Below are positions 1-7,080 of a DNA stretch of 13,960 bases, in pieces. Within the stretch, counting starts at the first letter, position 1. Every line of letters starts with the position of its first letter. The notes beneath the pieces were generated by a model, which did not search any database, was not told the origin of the DNA, and saw only the letters and a list, made by a program, of their open reading frames with translations. The stretch covers positions 1 through 13,960 of the forward strand of contig CANJQZ010000027.1 of NCBI GenBank assembly GCA_947476515.1, read 5' to 3'. The DNA comes from Flavobacteriales bacterium. GTDB lineage: Bacteria > Bacteroidota > Bacteroidia > Flavobacteriales_D > Crocinitomicaceae. Position numbers and translations under genes: made by a program.

Positions 1-270
1 ATTTAACATATCGATTCCAGGGATGGATTCATTGTATTTGTGCAATTGTCTTAAGGTTAAATGAAATCTTTTGGCAATTTTAAAGTAAGAGTCGCCTTTA
101 GATGATAATATGTAAAGGACATGATTCTCATGTTCCTCAGTCTTTAATTCATTTCTGCTTTCTTGACGCTGCCCTTTGTCCTTGGAGAATTTTCTTTTTG
201 GAGTGCCTTCATTCATTCCAAATAAACTATATGCAAATAAGCAAACGAACAACAATAAAATATTTCTCAT
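1..270 (-). CDS. LysM domain-containing secreted protein (5' part, runs off the left edge)
   Basis: An open frame starts at an ATG (position 270, minus strand) and stays open for 90 codons to the window edge, so the C-terminal part is missing. Residues 1-18 (MRNILLLFVCLFAYSLFG) form a short basic start plus hydrophobic core, which fits an export signal. A charged linker rich in K, E and R follows (about 20-46). Residues about 50-90 match a LysM fold: HVLYILSSKGDSYFKIAKRF, then a segment ending in LHKYNES, with the usual KGDSxxxIAxxF...LxxYN spacing. LysM domains bind N-acetylglucosamine in peptidoglycan, so the product probably works in the periplasm or at the cell wall. This LysM variant resembles those in Bacteroidota glucosaminidase-type proteins, but no catalytic domain is visible here. 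The gene is divergent from clpB with 182 nt between them. Family call fairly sure, full function unknown. Confidence 0.72.
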   Translation of the reverse strand, partial: MRNILLLFVCLFAYSLFGMNEGTPKRKFSKDKGQRQESRNELKTEEHENHVLYILSSKGDSYFKIAKRFHLTLRQLHKYNESIPGIDMLN

Positions 271-452
271 GTAAAGTGTTTTAACTTCTTTCCTCTAACG
301 ACTTATATCCAACAAGGTTTCGTTCTAGTAAAATCAAGTAAATAATTCGGTAAAAATGTCAGATTAAGATAGGTTAAAGTGACAATATTTCCGATTTTAT
401 CCAATGAGATGTGCTTGGTTCGGGATTTGAAAGGTAAGAAGAAAATAATATC
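271..452. other. Divergent intergenic region between LysM gene and clpB
   Basis: This 182-nt AT-rich stretch must carry the promoters of both divergent genes. I found no TAnnTTTG element on either strand, so neither start site can be placed. The clpB leader just before its ATG is purine-rich (aaggtaagaagaaaataata), typical of the A-rich translation starts of this phylum. A 5-bp inverted repeat TGTCA/TGACA (357-361 and 380-384, 18 nt apart) is visible but too short to call an operator. Confidence 0.4.
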
Positions 453-3068
453 ATGGATATTTCAAAATTTACGATAAAATCTCAAGAACTGATTCAGTCA
501 GCTCAAAACGATGCGGAATCAAGAGGAAATCAGGCAGTTGAAACGGGACATTTATTACAAGCTATTTTAACTAACGATAAGGATGTTAGTCCATTTTTAT
601 TTGAAAAATTAAAGGTAGACATTAAACTATTGAGTCGCGTTACTGAGTCTATAGTGGCTTCTTATTCGAAGGTTGAAGGTGCGCAATTGTACTTATCCAA
701 TGCAATGAATACAGTGCTTCAAAACGCATTTAAGGAGTCAAAGAATTTTAACGATGAGTTTGTGTCTCTTGAATTGTTGTTGTATGCTCTGGTGCAAGCG
801 CCTGATGCTATAGGACAACTTCTAAAAGATCAAAAAATAACAACAACAAATTTAAAAAAAGCAATAATGGAATTAAGAAATGGTCAAACTGTTAATTCAA
901 ATAGCCAAGAAAACACCTATCAATCCTTGTCCAAATACGCAAATAATTTAAATGAACTTGCGAAACTAGGAAAATTGGACCCGGTAATTGGGCGAGATGA
1001 TGAGATTAGAAGGGTATTGCAGATTCTAACGAGAAGAACGAAGAATAACCCTATTCTTATTGGAGAGCCTGGGGTAGGTAAGACCGCTATCGCTGAAGGA
1101 TTAGCGCACCGTATAGTTGATGGTGATGTCCCAGAAAATCTAAAAACAAAAGTGGTTTATTCCTTAGATATGGGAGCATTAATCGCTGGAGCCAAGTATA
1201 AAGGTGAGTTTGAAGAGCGCTTAAAATCTGTAATAAAGGAAGTTACCGAAGCAGATGGAGAGATTATTCTATTTATCGACGAGATTCACACCTTGGTTGG
1301 AGCCGGTGGTGGTGGTGAAGGTGCTATGGATGCAGCAAATATATTGAAGCCAGCATTAGCAAGAGGTGAACTCAGGGCTGTTGGTGCAACTACTTTAAAT
1401 GAATACCAAAAATATTTTGAAAAAGATAAGGCCTTGGTACGACGATTCCAAACCGTATTGGTCGATGAGCCAAGCACTGAAGATGCCATTTCCATTCTTC
1501 GAGGTATCAAAGAAAAATATGAAAGTCACCATAAAGTAATTATTAAAGATGCTGCAATTATTGCTGCAGTGGAATTGTCACAGCGCTATATTACAGATCG
1601 TCATTTACCGGATAAGGCTATTGATTTAATTGATGAAGCTGCTTCTAAAATCAGAATGGAAATCAATTCTAAGCCTGAAGAATTAGATGAGTTGGAAAGA
1701 AAAATAATGCAGTTGGAGATTGAGCGTGAAGCGCTCAAGCGTGAAAAAGATGAAAAACGCATGGAACCTGTTGAACGAGAATTGGCCAATTTATCTGAGC
1801 AACGCAATGCTTTCAACGCCAAGTGGCAAGCAGAAAAAAATGTCATTGATAGTATTCAAAATGCCAAAGAACAAATTGAATCTTTGAAATTAGATGCGGA
1901 AATTGCCGAGCGTTCAGGTGATTATGGTCAAGTGGCAGAAATTCGCTACGGGAAATTGAAACTTGCAGAAGAGTCATTGGAAAAATTAAAATTGGATTTG
2001 ATCGAACGACAAAGTCATTCTAAAATGATTAAAGAGGAAGTTGATGTCGAAGAAATTGCACAAGTAGTTAGTAAGTGGACAGGAATTCCTATTCAAAAAA
2101 TGATAGAAAGTGAAGTCTCAAAATTATTACGCTTAGAAGATGAGTTGAAAAAGCGTGTCATTGGACAAGAAGAAGCTATTTCAGCACTCGCAGATGCGGT
2201 TAGAAGGTCAAGGGCTGGTTTGCAGGATGCTAGAAAACCAATTGGTTCTTTTATTTTTCTTGGAACAACTGGGGTTGGAAAAACTGAATTAGCCAAAGCA
2301 CTTGCTGATTATTTGTTCAACGATGAAAATGCAATGACTAGAATTGATATGAGTGAGTATCAAGAAAAACATTCAGTAAGTAGGTTGGTCGGAGCGCCTC
2401 CAGGATATGTGGGATATGATGAAGGTGGACAATTGACAGAAGCAGTGAGAAGAAAGCCTTATTCTATCGTGTTGTTAGATGAAATTGAAAAAGCGCATCC
2501 GGATGTATTTAATGTTTTATTGCAGGTTCTTGATGATGGTCGCTTGACTGATAATAAAGGAAGATTGGTCAATTTTAAAAACACCATTATCATAATGACT
2601 TCGAACCTAGGTTCGAGTATCATTCACGAAATGTTCGACGATACCAAGGAAAAGGATTTTGATAGTATTGCTGAAAAAGCCAAAATAAAGGTGATGGAGC
2701 TGCTTAAGCAAACGATAAGACCTGAGTTTTTAAACCGTATCGATGAAACGATTCTATTTCTTCCGCTTACCAAGCAAAACATTAAGGAAATTGTTCAGAT
2801 TCAATTAAATCAATTGATTGTTCTTTTGGCTGAAAAGGAAATAAATCTAATTGTCACCAACGATGCCTTTGAATATATTGCTAAAGTGGGGTACGACCCT
2901 TTCTTTGGAGCAAGACCGATAAAACGGGTGATTCAAAAGCAGGTGTTGAATGAATTATCAAAAGCCCTTCTGAGTGGTACGATAGATCGGGAGCAGAATG
3001 TGGTAATGGATATGTTTGATGGAAAAATAGTTTTTCGGAAGCCCATTAATGCTCAAGAAGAAAAATAA
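453..3068 (+). CDS. clpB: ATP-dependent chaperone ClpB (Hsp100 disaggregase)
   Basis: ClpB is a cytosolic hexameric AAA+ machine that pulls polypeptides out of aggregates through its central pore, working with DnaK/DnaJ/GrpE. The 871-aa product has the full family layout and usual length. The N-terminal substrate domain covers about 1-145. The first AAA+ domain has Walker A GEPGVGKT (204-211), Walker B ending IDE (275-277), pore-loop KYKG (248-251) and arginine fingers RR (330-331). The M-domain coiled coil, which distinguishes ClpB from ClpA and ClpC, spans about 405-525. The second AAA+ domain has Walker A GTTGVGKT (604-611), Walker B LLDE (674-677), pore loop GYVGYDEGG (651-659) and sensor-2 GARPIKR (819-825). 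No ClpP-docking IGF/IGL loop stands out, as expected for ClpB. The ATG at 453 gives the normal N-terminus (MDISKFTIKSQE). It is convergent with ahcY. It is probably stress-induced, but no heat-shock element could be identified. Confidence 0.98.
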   Translation: MDISKFTIKSQELIQSAQNDAESRGNQAVETGHLLQAILTNDKDVSPFLFEKLKVDIKLLSRVTESIVASYSKVEGAQLYLSNAMNTVLQNAFKESKNFNDEFVSLELLLYALVQAPDAIGQLLKDQKITTTNLKKAIMELRNGQTVNSNSQENTYQSLSKYANNLNELAKLGKLDPVIGRDDEIRRVLQILTRRTKNNPILIGEPGVGKTAIAEGLAHRIVDGDVPENLKTKVVYSLDMGALIAGAKYKGEFEERLKSVIKEVTEADGEIILFIDEIHTLVGAGGGGEGAMDAANILKPALARGELRAVGATTLNEYQKYFEKDKALVRRFQTVLVDEPSTEDAISILRGIKEKYESHHKVIIKDAAIIAAVELSQRYITDRHLPDKAIDLIDEAASKIRMEINSKPEELDELERKIMQLEIEREALKREKDEKRMEPVERELANLSEQRNAFNAKWQAEKNVIDSIQNAKEQIESLKLDAEIAERSGDYGQVAEIRYGKLKLAEESLEKLKLDLIERQSHSKMIKEEVDVEEIAQVVSKWTGIPIQKMIESEVSKLLRLEDELKKRVIGQEEAISALADAVRRSRAGLQDARKPIGSFIFLGTTGVGKTELAKALADYLFNDENAMTRIDMSEYQEKHSVSRLVGAPPGYVGYDEGGQLTEAVRRKPYSIVLLDEIEKAHPDVFNVLLQVLDDGRLTDNKGRLVNFKNTIIIMTSNLGSSIIHEMFDDTKEKDFDSIAEKAKIKVMELLKQTIRPEFLNRIDETILFLPLTKQNIKEIVQIQLNQLIVLLAEKEINLIVTNDAFEYIAKVGYDPFFGARPIKRVIQKQVLNELSKALLSGTIDREQNVVMDMFDGKIVFRKPINAQEEK

Positions 3069-3070
3069 CT

Positions 3071-3100
3071 AAAAAAGGCGTGCAATTGCACGCCTTTTTT
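3071..3100. terminator. Bidirectional rho-independent terminator between clpB and ahcY
   Basis: The 30 nt starting 2 nt after the clpB stop codon are a perfect palindrome. An A6 run leads into the arm GGCGTGCAA, which pairs with TTGCACGCC, followed by T6. In RNA from either strand this gives a GC-rich stem followed by a U-run. It sits 43 nt beyond the end of ahcY and can serve both convergent genes. A smaller 5-bp hairpin (GGCAA/TTGCC, 3119-3134) without a T-run lies nearer to ahcY. Confidence 0.9.
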
Positions 3101-3143
3101 GTTTCAAATTATAGTTCAGGCAATATTTTTTGCCCGATGATTC

Positions 3144-4457
3144 TTAGTATCTGTATTCATCAGATTTGAATGGACCTTCAACTTTCACACCGATATAATC
3201 TGCTTGTTCATTAGATAAAACTTCTAATTCAACACCGATTTTAGCCAAGTGTAAACGAGCAACCTTCTCATCTAAATGCTTAGGCAATACATAAACATTG
3301 TTATCATATTTATCAGAATGAAGCCACAATTCTAATTGCGCTAATGTTTGATTCGTGAATGAGTTAGACATAACAAATGATGGATGACCTGTAGCACAAC
3401 CTAAATTTACCAATCGACCCTCAGCTAAAACAATAATGTCATTTCCATTAACATTATACAAGTCAACTTGAGGTTTGATTTCAATTTTCGTGTGACCATG
3501 GTTTCCATTCAACCAAGCCATGTCAATTTCATTGTCAAAGTGTCCAATGTTACATACAATTGCTTTGTCTTTCATTTTTTCAAAATGACTACCAACAACT
3601 ATATTTTTATTTCCAGTTGCAGTAACAATAATATCACCCAAGCCTACGACAGTATTTAATTTTTTAACTTCAAATCCGTCCATTGCAGCTTGTAAAGCAC
3701 AAATTGGATCTATCTCAGTTACAATTACTCTTGCTCCAGCACCTTGAAGTGAAGCAGCAGATCCTTTTCCAACATCACCATATCCACAAACTACAGCAAT
3801 TTTACCAGCCATCATGGTATCTGTCGCTCTACGGATAGAATCTACCAATGATTCCTTACATCCATATTTATTATCAAATTTAGATTTGGTAACAGAATCA
3901 TTTACATTGATTGCAGGCATTACTAAAGTACCATTCTTAACTCTTTCGTATAATCTAAGAACACCTGTAGTCGTTTCTTCTGAAAGACCTTTAATACCAT
4001 TGGTTAATTCAGGAAAATGATCAAAGACCAAATTGGTTAAATCCCCTCCATCATCTAAGATCATATTTAATGGCTTTCCATCTTCAAATGCAAAAATGGT
4101 TTGTTCGATACACCATTCAAATTCTTCTTCATTCATACCTTTCCATGCAAAAACAGGAATTCCAGCAGCAGCGATTGCAGCAGCAGCATGATCTTGTGTT
4201 GAAAATATATTACATGATGACCAGCTTACTTGAGCGCCTAATTCTATTAAAGTCTCAATTAATACGGCAGTTTGAATTGTCATGTGCAGACATCCCGCAA
4301 TACGAGCACCACTCAATGGTTTTGCTGCACCGTACTCTTCTCTTAAAGCCATAAGTCCAGGCATTTCAGACTCTGCTAATCTTATTTCTTTTCTACCCCA
4401 TTCCGCCAAACTAATGTCTTTTACTTTGTAGGTCATTTTTTCAGTTGTATTACTCAT
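3144..4457 (-). CDS. ahcY: Adenosylhomocysteinase (S-adenosyl-L-homocysteine hydrolase)
   Basis: This cytosolic NAD-dependent enzyme splits S-adenosylhomocysteine into adenosine and homocysteine, removing the inhibitory product of SAM-dependent methylation and feeding methionine recycling. The 437-aa product is full length. Visible landmarks are GCLHMT with H58, DDGGD (135-139), EETTTG (160-165), NVNDSVTKSKFDN (184-196) with K191, D195 and N196 aligning to the catalytic Lys/Asp/Asn, the NAD-binding glycine motif GYGDVGKG (225-232), NIGHFDNEID (303-312) and the C-terminal KSDEYRY, whose Lys and Tyr reach the neighbouring subunit's NAD. The ATG at 4457 is supported by a promoter just upstream (4480-4510), leaving a leader of under 20 nt. 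hemH lies 62 nt upstream on the same strand, so read-through is possible, but ahcY appears to be independently transcribed. No SAH or SAM riboswitch fits in the short leader. Confidence 0.98.
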   Translation of the reverse strand: MSNTTEKMTYKVKDISLAEWGRKEIRLAESEMPGLMALREEYGAAKPLSGARIAGCLHMTIQTAVLIETLIELGAQVSWSSCNIFSTQDHAAAAIAAAGIPVFAWKGMNEEEFEWCIEQTIFAFEDGKPLNMILDDGGDLTNLVFDHFPELTNGIKGLSEETTTGVLRLYERVKNGTLVMPAINVNDSVTKSKFDNKYGCKESLVDSIRRATDTMMAGKIAVVCGYGDVGKGSAASLQGAGARVIVTEIDPICALQAAMDGFEVKKLNTVVGLGDIIVTATGNKNIVVGSHFEKMKDKAIVCNIGHFDNEIDMAWLNGNHGHTKIEIKPQVDLYNVNGNDIIVLAEGRLVNLGCATGHPSFVMSNSFTNQTLAQLELWLHSDKYDNNVYVLPKHLDEKVARLHLAKIGVELEVLSNEQADYIGVKVEGPFKSDEYRY

Positions 4458-4479
4458 GGTTATATTTATATATTGGTTG

Positions 4480-4510
4480 CAAAATTACAAAACAAAGCTG
4501 CCTTGTCAAA
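4480..4510 (-). promoter_or_regulatory. Bacteroidota-type sigma promoter of ahcY
   Basis: Read on the minus strand, TTTG (4510-4507) is followed by a 19-nt spacer and TAATTTTG (4487-4480). This fits the -33 TTTG / -7 TAnnTTTG consensus of the Bacteroidota primary sigma factor with an ideal spacer. Transcription should begin roughly 5-8 nt beyond the -7 element, leaving a leader of about 15-18 nt before the ATG at 4457. It lies in the short hemH-ahcY gap, so ahcY does not depend on hemH transcription. Confidence 0.78.
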
Positions 4511-4519
4511 ATATTTAAT

Positions 4520-5542
4520 TTAAAGTCTTTCTTTAATCAGTTCAGTTAGTCCGTTTATAAATAATGGATGGTCATTTGAACTTGGAACTAATTGTACCTT
4601 TTCTCCTCCATTTTCTTCAAAAATTTCTTGGTATTCAACGCCAATTTCAATGATGGTTTCTAAACAATCAGCAACAAATGCTGGACTAAACACTAAAAGT
4701 TTTTTAGCTCCTTTCTTTCCCCATTCTTCCACGACCTTATCTGAAAAAGGTGTTAGCCATTTTTTATCTAGTCGCGATTGAAAACAAACGGTATATTCAT
4801 TTTCCTTGATGTTAAGTCTTTCCGCTACCAATCGAGTTGTTGCATAAGCCGTGGCTTTGTAGCAAAATTTATTATACTCATTAATCGTTGTTTCACAAGG
4901 TTGGTCGCTGCACAAATCTGTCCCCTCATATACCTTATCTACTTGTCTTTCTGGAAGTCCATGGTAGGAAAATAAAATATGATCGTAGGATTTTAAATCA
5001 AATTTTTCTGCATTGTGAACAATTGAATCTATGTATCCTTTATTATCCCAAAATTGACTAATTATTTTTATTTCTGGAATAACCCACCATTTCTTGATGA
5101 TTTGCATTACTTTTTCAATTGCAGTTCCTGTAGAAGCACTTGCATATTGAGGAAAAAGTGGCAAAACAATAATCTGGTCGTAATGACTAAGTCTCATTTT
5201 TTCTAGGACACTATCAATGGAAGGGTTTTTATAACGCATCGCCAATTCAATGGTAACATTGTGATCCTTGAAAGATTCTTGTAGTTTTTCTTGAACCCGA
5301 AGTGAATGAGTTAATAAAGGCGAAGTTCCATTTCCAATAGCCCATAATTCCTTGTAAATTTTTGCTGACTTTGGTGCTCTAAAGGGAACGATGATACCGT
5401 TAACTAAGATTTTCCGAACCAACCAAGGTAAGTCTATAACTCTTGGGTCATTTAAGAATTCTGTCAAATAGCGCCTCACATCTCTTGTAGATGGACTGTC
5501 TGGTGTGCCTAGTTGTAAAAGTAAAACACCTGTTTTTTTCAT
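4520..5542 (-). CDS. hemH: Ferrochelatase (protoporphyrin/coproporphyrin ferrochelatase)
   Basis: HemH inserts ferrous iron into the porphyrin ring late in heme synthesis. The 340-aa product has the normal length and motif order. It opens with GVLLLQLGTPDSP (5-17), then GNGTSPLLTHS (70-80), PLFPQYASASTGT (128-140), SYHGLPER (192-199) with the metal-binding H194, FQSRLDKKWLTPF (254-266), and SPAFVADCLETIIEI (286-300) with E295 as the partner acidic residue. Four cysteines (C211, C216, C227, C253) lie in the second half; some bacterial ferrochelatases carry a [2Fe-2S] cluster, but the pattern here is not enough to assign one. The ATG at 5542 gives the usual MKKTGVLL start. It lies upstream of ahcY on the same strand and is divergent from the LuxE-like gene. 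A -7-like TAACTTTG lies 47 nt upstream of the start. Whether the substrate is protoporphyrin or coproporphyrin cannot be read from the sequence. Confidence 0.97.
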   Translation of the reverse strand: MKKTGVLLLQLGTPDSPSTRDVRRYLTEFLNDPRVIDLPWLVRKILVNGIIVPFRAPKSAKIYKELWAIGNGTSPLLTHSLRVQEKLQESFKDHNVTIELAMRYKNPSIDSVLEKMRLSHYDQIIVLPLFPQYASASTGTAIEKVMQIIKKWWVIPEIKIISQFWDNKGYIDSIVHNAEKFDLKSYDHILFSYHGLPERQVDKVYEGTDLCSDQPCETTINEYNKFCYKATAYATTRLVAERLNIKENEYTVCFQSRLDKKWLTPFSDKVVEEWGKKGAKKLLVFSPAFVADCLETIIEIGVEYQEIFEENGGEKVQLVPSSNDHPLFINGLTELIKERL

Positions 5543-5588
5543 GAGAGCGGCAATTTGAAATATGGAACAATTAATTCTGAATAATGTT

Positions 5589-5596
5589 CAAAGTTA
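5589..5596 (-). promoter_or_regulatory. Candidate -7 element for hemH
   Basis: TAACTTTG on the minus strand matches TAnnTTTG and ends 47 nt before the hemH ATG, a reasonable leader length. No TTTG or TTG occurs at the expected 17-23 nt further upstream (the best there is TTTC), so only half of the promoter is supported. Confidence 0.42.
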
Positions 5597-5624
5597 AGTA
5601 CATTATAGCAGGCAGTGAAATTTC

Positions 5625-5659
5625 TTTGCAATGAAAAATAGTTCTAATGAATATTTTTG
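5625..5659 (+). promoter_or_regulatory. Candidate promoter of the LuxE-like gene cluster
   Basis: TTTG (5625-5628), a 23-nt spacer and TATTTTTG (5652-5659) fit the looser flavobacterial consensus TTG-N17-23-TAnnTTTG at its upper spacing limit. It would give a leader of about 20 nt before the GTG at 5685. A second TAnnTTTG copy, TAACTTTG at 5673-5680, is only 4 nt before the start codon and would give an almost leaderless transcript, so it is less likely. Confidence 0.45.
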
Positions 5660-5684
5660 CTGAAGAAAGGTTTAACTTTGAAGG

Positions 5685-6653
5685 GTGATTTCTCCTGATT
5701 TCTATCTAAATATAAATTCTGAAGAAGAATTTGAACGCGCTGTTTGGAAGACCTTTCATTTCCAAATTGAAAACTGTAGCGTATATCGTGATTATGTTCG
5801 CTTGTTGGATAGGTTAGAGGTTAATCAACTTAAGGACATTCCTTTTTTACCGATTTCATTCTTTAAATCACATTCCGTTACTTCCGGAGAAGCTGAGGTT
5901 TCTAAAGTTTTTCAAAGCAGTGGAACAACAGGTATGAAAAGAAGTAAACATCATTTAATTGATTTGGATTGGTATGAAAAATCTTATTTGTGGTCTTATG
6001 AGAAGTTTATTGGACCAACACAGAATCAAGTTATTTTAGCTTTATTGCCCAATTATTTGGAACAAGGTGATTCCAGTTTGGTGTATATGGTACATGATTT
6101 AATTCAGCAAAGTCAATCATCATTATCAGGTTTTGTCTTAAATGATGTAGCTGAAATTTCAAAAAGATATGATGAAGCAATTGCTTTAGGAAAACAAGTT
6201 GTCATTTTTGGTGTGTCTTATGCTTTGCTAGATTTGGCGGATCAAAATCTGGATCTTACAAAAGCAATAGTCATTGAAACGGGCGGAATGAAAGGTAAAA
6301 GAGAGGAGATGAGCAAAGAAGATTTACATCAAAAATTAAAAAATTCTTTAAACTTATCACAGGTGTATTCTGAATATGGGATGACGGAATTGCTTTCTCA
6401 AGCTTATAGTCAGGGGAATGGGATTTATAATTGTCCACCTTGGATGCGTATTTTTATTAGAGATGTCTATGATCCTTTTCAATTGCAAGAAAGCGGAAAA
6501 AAGGGAGGAATTAACATCATTGATTTGGCTAATTATTATTCTTGTAGTTTTATCGCAACAGAAGATTCTGGTCGTTGTTTAAGTGATGGATTCGTAATTG
6601 AAGGCAGAATTGAACAATCTGATTGGAGAGGTTGTAACTTAATGGTAGACTAA
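5685..6653 (+). CDS. LuxE-like acyl-protein synthetase / acyltransferase family protein
   Basis: The 322-aa protein resembles the LuxE acyl-protein synthetase family, relatives of the adenylate-forming (ANL) enzymes that activate a carboxylate with ATP. Motifs in order: IPFLPISFFKSH (52-63), the phosphate-binding SSGTTG (78-83), ALLPNYLEQGDSSLVYMV (119-136), ETGGMKG (198-204), EYGMTELLSQAY (230-241), CPPWM (250-254), and ATEDSG (291-296) leading to GRIEQSDWRGCN (307-318). The large C-terminal lid of full ANL ligases is absent, as in LuxE. C317 lies six residues from the end; bioluminescence LuxE carries its acyl group on a C-terminal cysteine, so C317 is a candidate acyl site (inference). The start is GTG at 5685, because a TGA stop sits in frame immediately upstream of the preceding codon. 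No luxCD or luciferase genes are nearby, so the role is not bioluminescence and the substrate is unknown. It probably leads a four-gene unit. Confidence 0.85.
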   Translation: MISPDFYLNINSEEEFERAVWKTFHFQIENCSVYRDYVRLLDRLEVNQLKDIPFLPISFFKSHSVTSGEAEVSKVFQSSGTTGMKRSKHHLIDLDWYEKSYLWSYEKFIGPTQNQVILALLPNYLEQGDSSLVYMVHDLIQQSQSSLSGFVLNDVAEISKRYDEAIALGKQVVIFGVSYALLDLADQNLDLTKAIVIETGGMKGKREEMSKEDLHQKLKNSLNLSQVYSEYGMTELLSQAYSQGNGIYNCPPWMRIFIRDVYDPFQLQESGKKGGINIIDLANYYSCSFIATEDSGRCLSDGFVIEGRIEQSDWRGCNLMVD

Positions 6654-6684
6654 AATTCAAACTTTATGTTAATTTTGAATTAAT

Positions 6685-7080
6685 ATGACAATGCAAACGA
6701 TCTTAATTTTAGCTTTCACCGGACTACTTGCAGGTATTTTGAGTGGTTTTGTCGGGGTAGGTGGTGGAATCATCATTGTACCAGCCTTAGTTTTCTTTCT
6801 CGGTTTGACACAACATGAAGCCAATGGAACCAGCTTGTTTGTGCTTTGTATGCCGGTAGTTGCACTTGGTGTGATGAATTATTGGAGGACAGACAATGTA
6901 AATTGGAAATTCGGATTAATTATCGCAGCAACCTTTGTCATTGGTGGCTATATTGGGTCTAAACTATCTTTAAAAATATCTCCTGGTATTGTAAAATTTG
7001 TTTTCGGTCTTATTATGGCCTATGTATCTATACGCCTTTTAATGTCTGGTTATACTGCGCTCCACAATGATGAATCCTGA
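6685..7080 (+). CDS. Half-size TauE/SafE family membrane protein (putative anion exporter)
   Basis: TauE/SafE proteins are inner-membrane permeases linked to export of sulfite and related organic anions. The 131-aa product is highly hydrophobic, with about four to five membrane segments (near 5-21, 28-40, 48-66, 75-93, 102-121). It carries the family signature GLLAGILSGFVGVGGGIIIVP (residues 13-33), with ANGTSLF (46-52) and a GGYIGSKLS segment (87-95). Full-length members have about 240-270 residues in two homologous halves. This one is a single half with an intact start and stop and no sign of a broken second half downstream, so it probably works as a dimer or is a natural half-size form. 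The start is ATG 6685; ATG 6691 is an alternative. Its end overlaps the next gene by 14 nt, which implies translational coupling. The transported substrate is unknown. Confidence 0.85.
   Translation: MTMQTILILAFTGLLAGILSGFVGVGGGIIIVPALVFFLGLTQHEANGTSLFVLCMPVVALGVMNYWRTDNVNWKFGLIIAATFVIGGYIGSKLSLKISPGIVKFVFGLIMAYVSIRLLMSGYTALHNDES

Noticed and set aside
102..284. Plus-strand open frame of 60 codons at the left edge
   Set aside because: It lies antisense to the LysM frame, has no recognisable domain or leader, and the minus-strand reading gives a clear signal peptide and LysM motif.
357..384. Short inverted repeat TGTCA-N18-TGACA upstream of clpB, considered as a heat-shock operator
   Set aside because: Only 5 bp per arm with a long spacer in an AT-rich region; it does not match the CIRCE element and is expected by chance.
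3119..3134. Second hairpin GGCAA/TTGCC downstream of ahcY
   Set aside because: Only 5 bp with no T-run on the minus strand; the strong palindrome at 3071-3100 explains termination.
4070..4354. 94-codon plus-strand frame inside ahcY
   Set aside because: Antisense shadow of a highly conserved enzyme; its glutamine- and leucine-rich content follows from the codons of the opposite strand.
4458..4519. SAH or SAM riboswitch upstream of ahcY
   Set aside because: The gap to hemH is 62 nt and already holds a promoter, leaving a leader of under 20 nt, too short for any known riboswitch.
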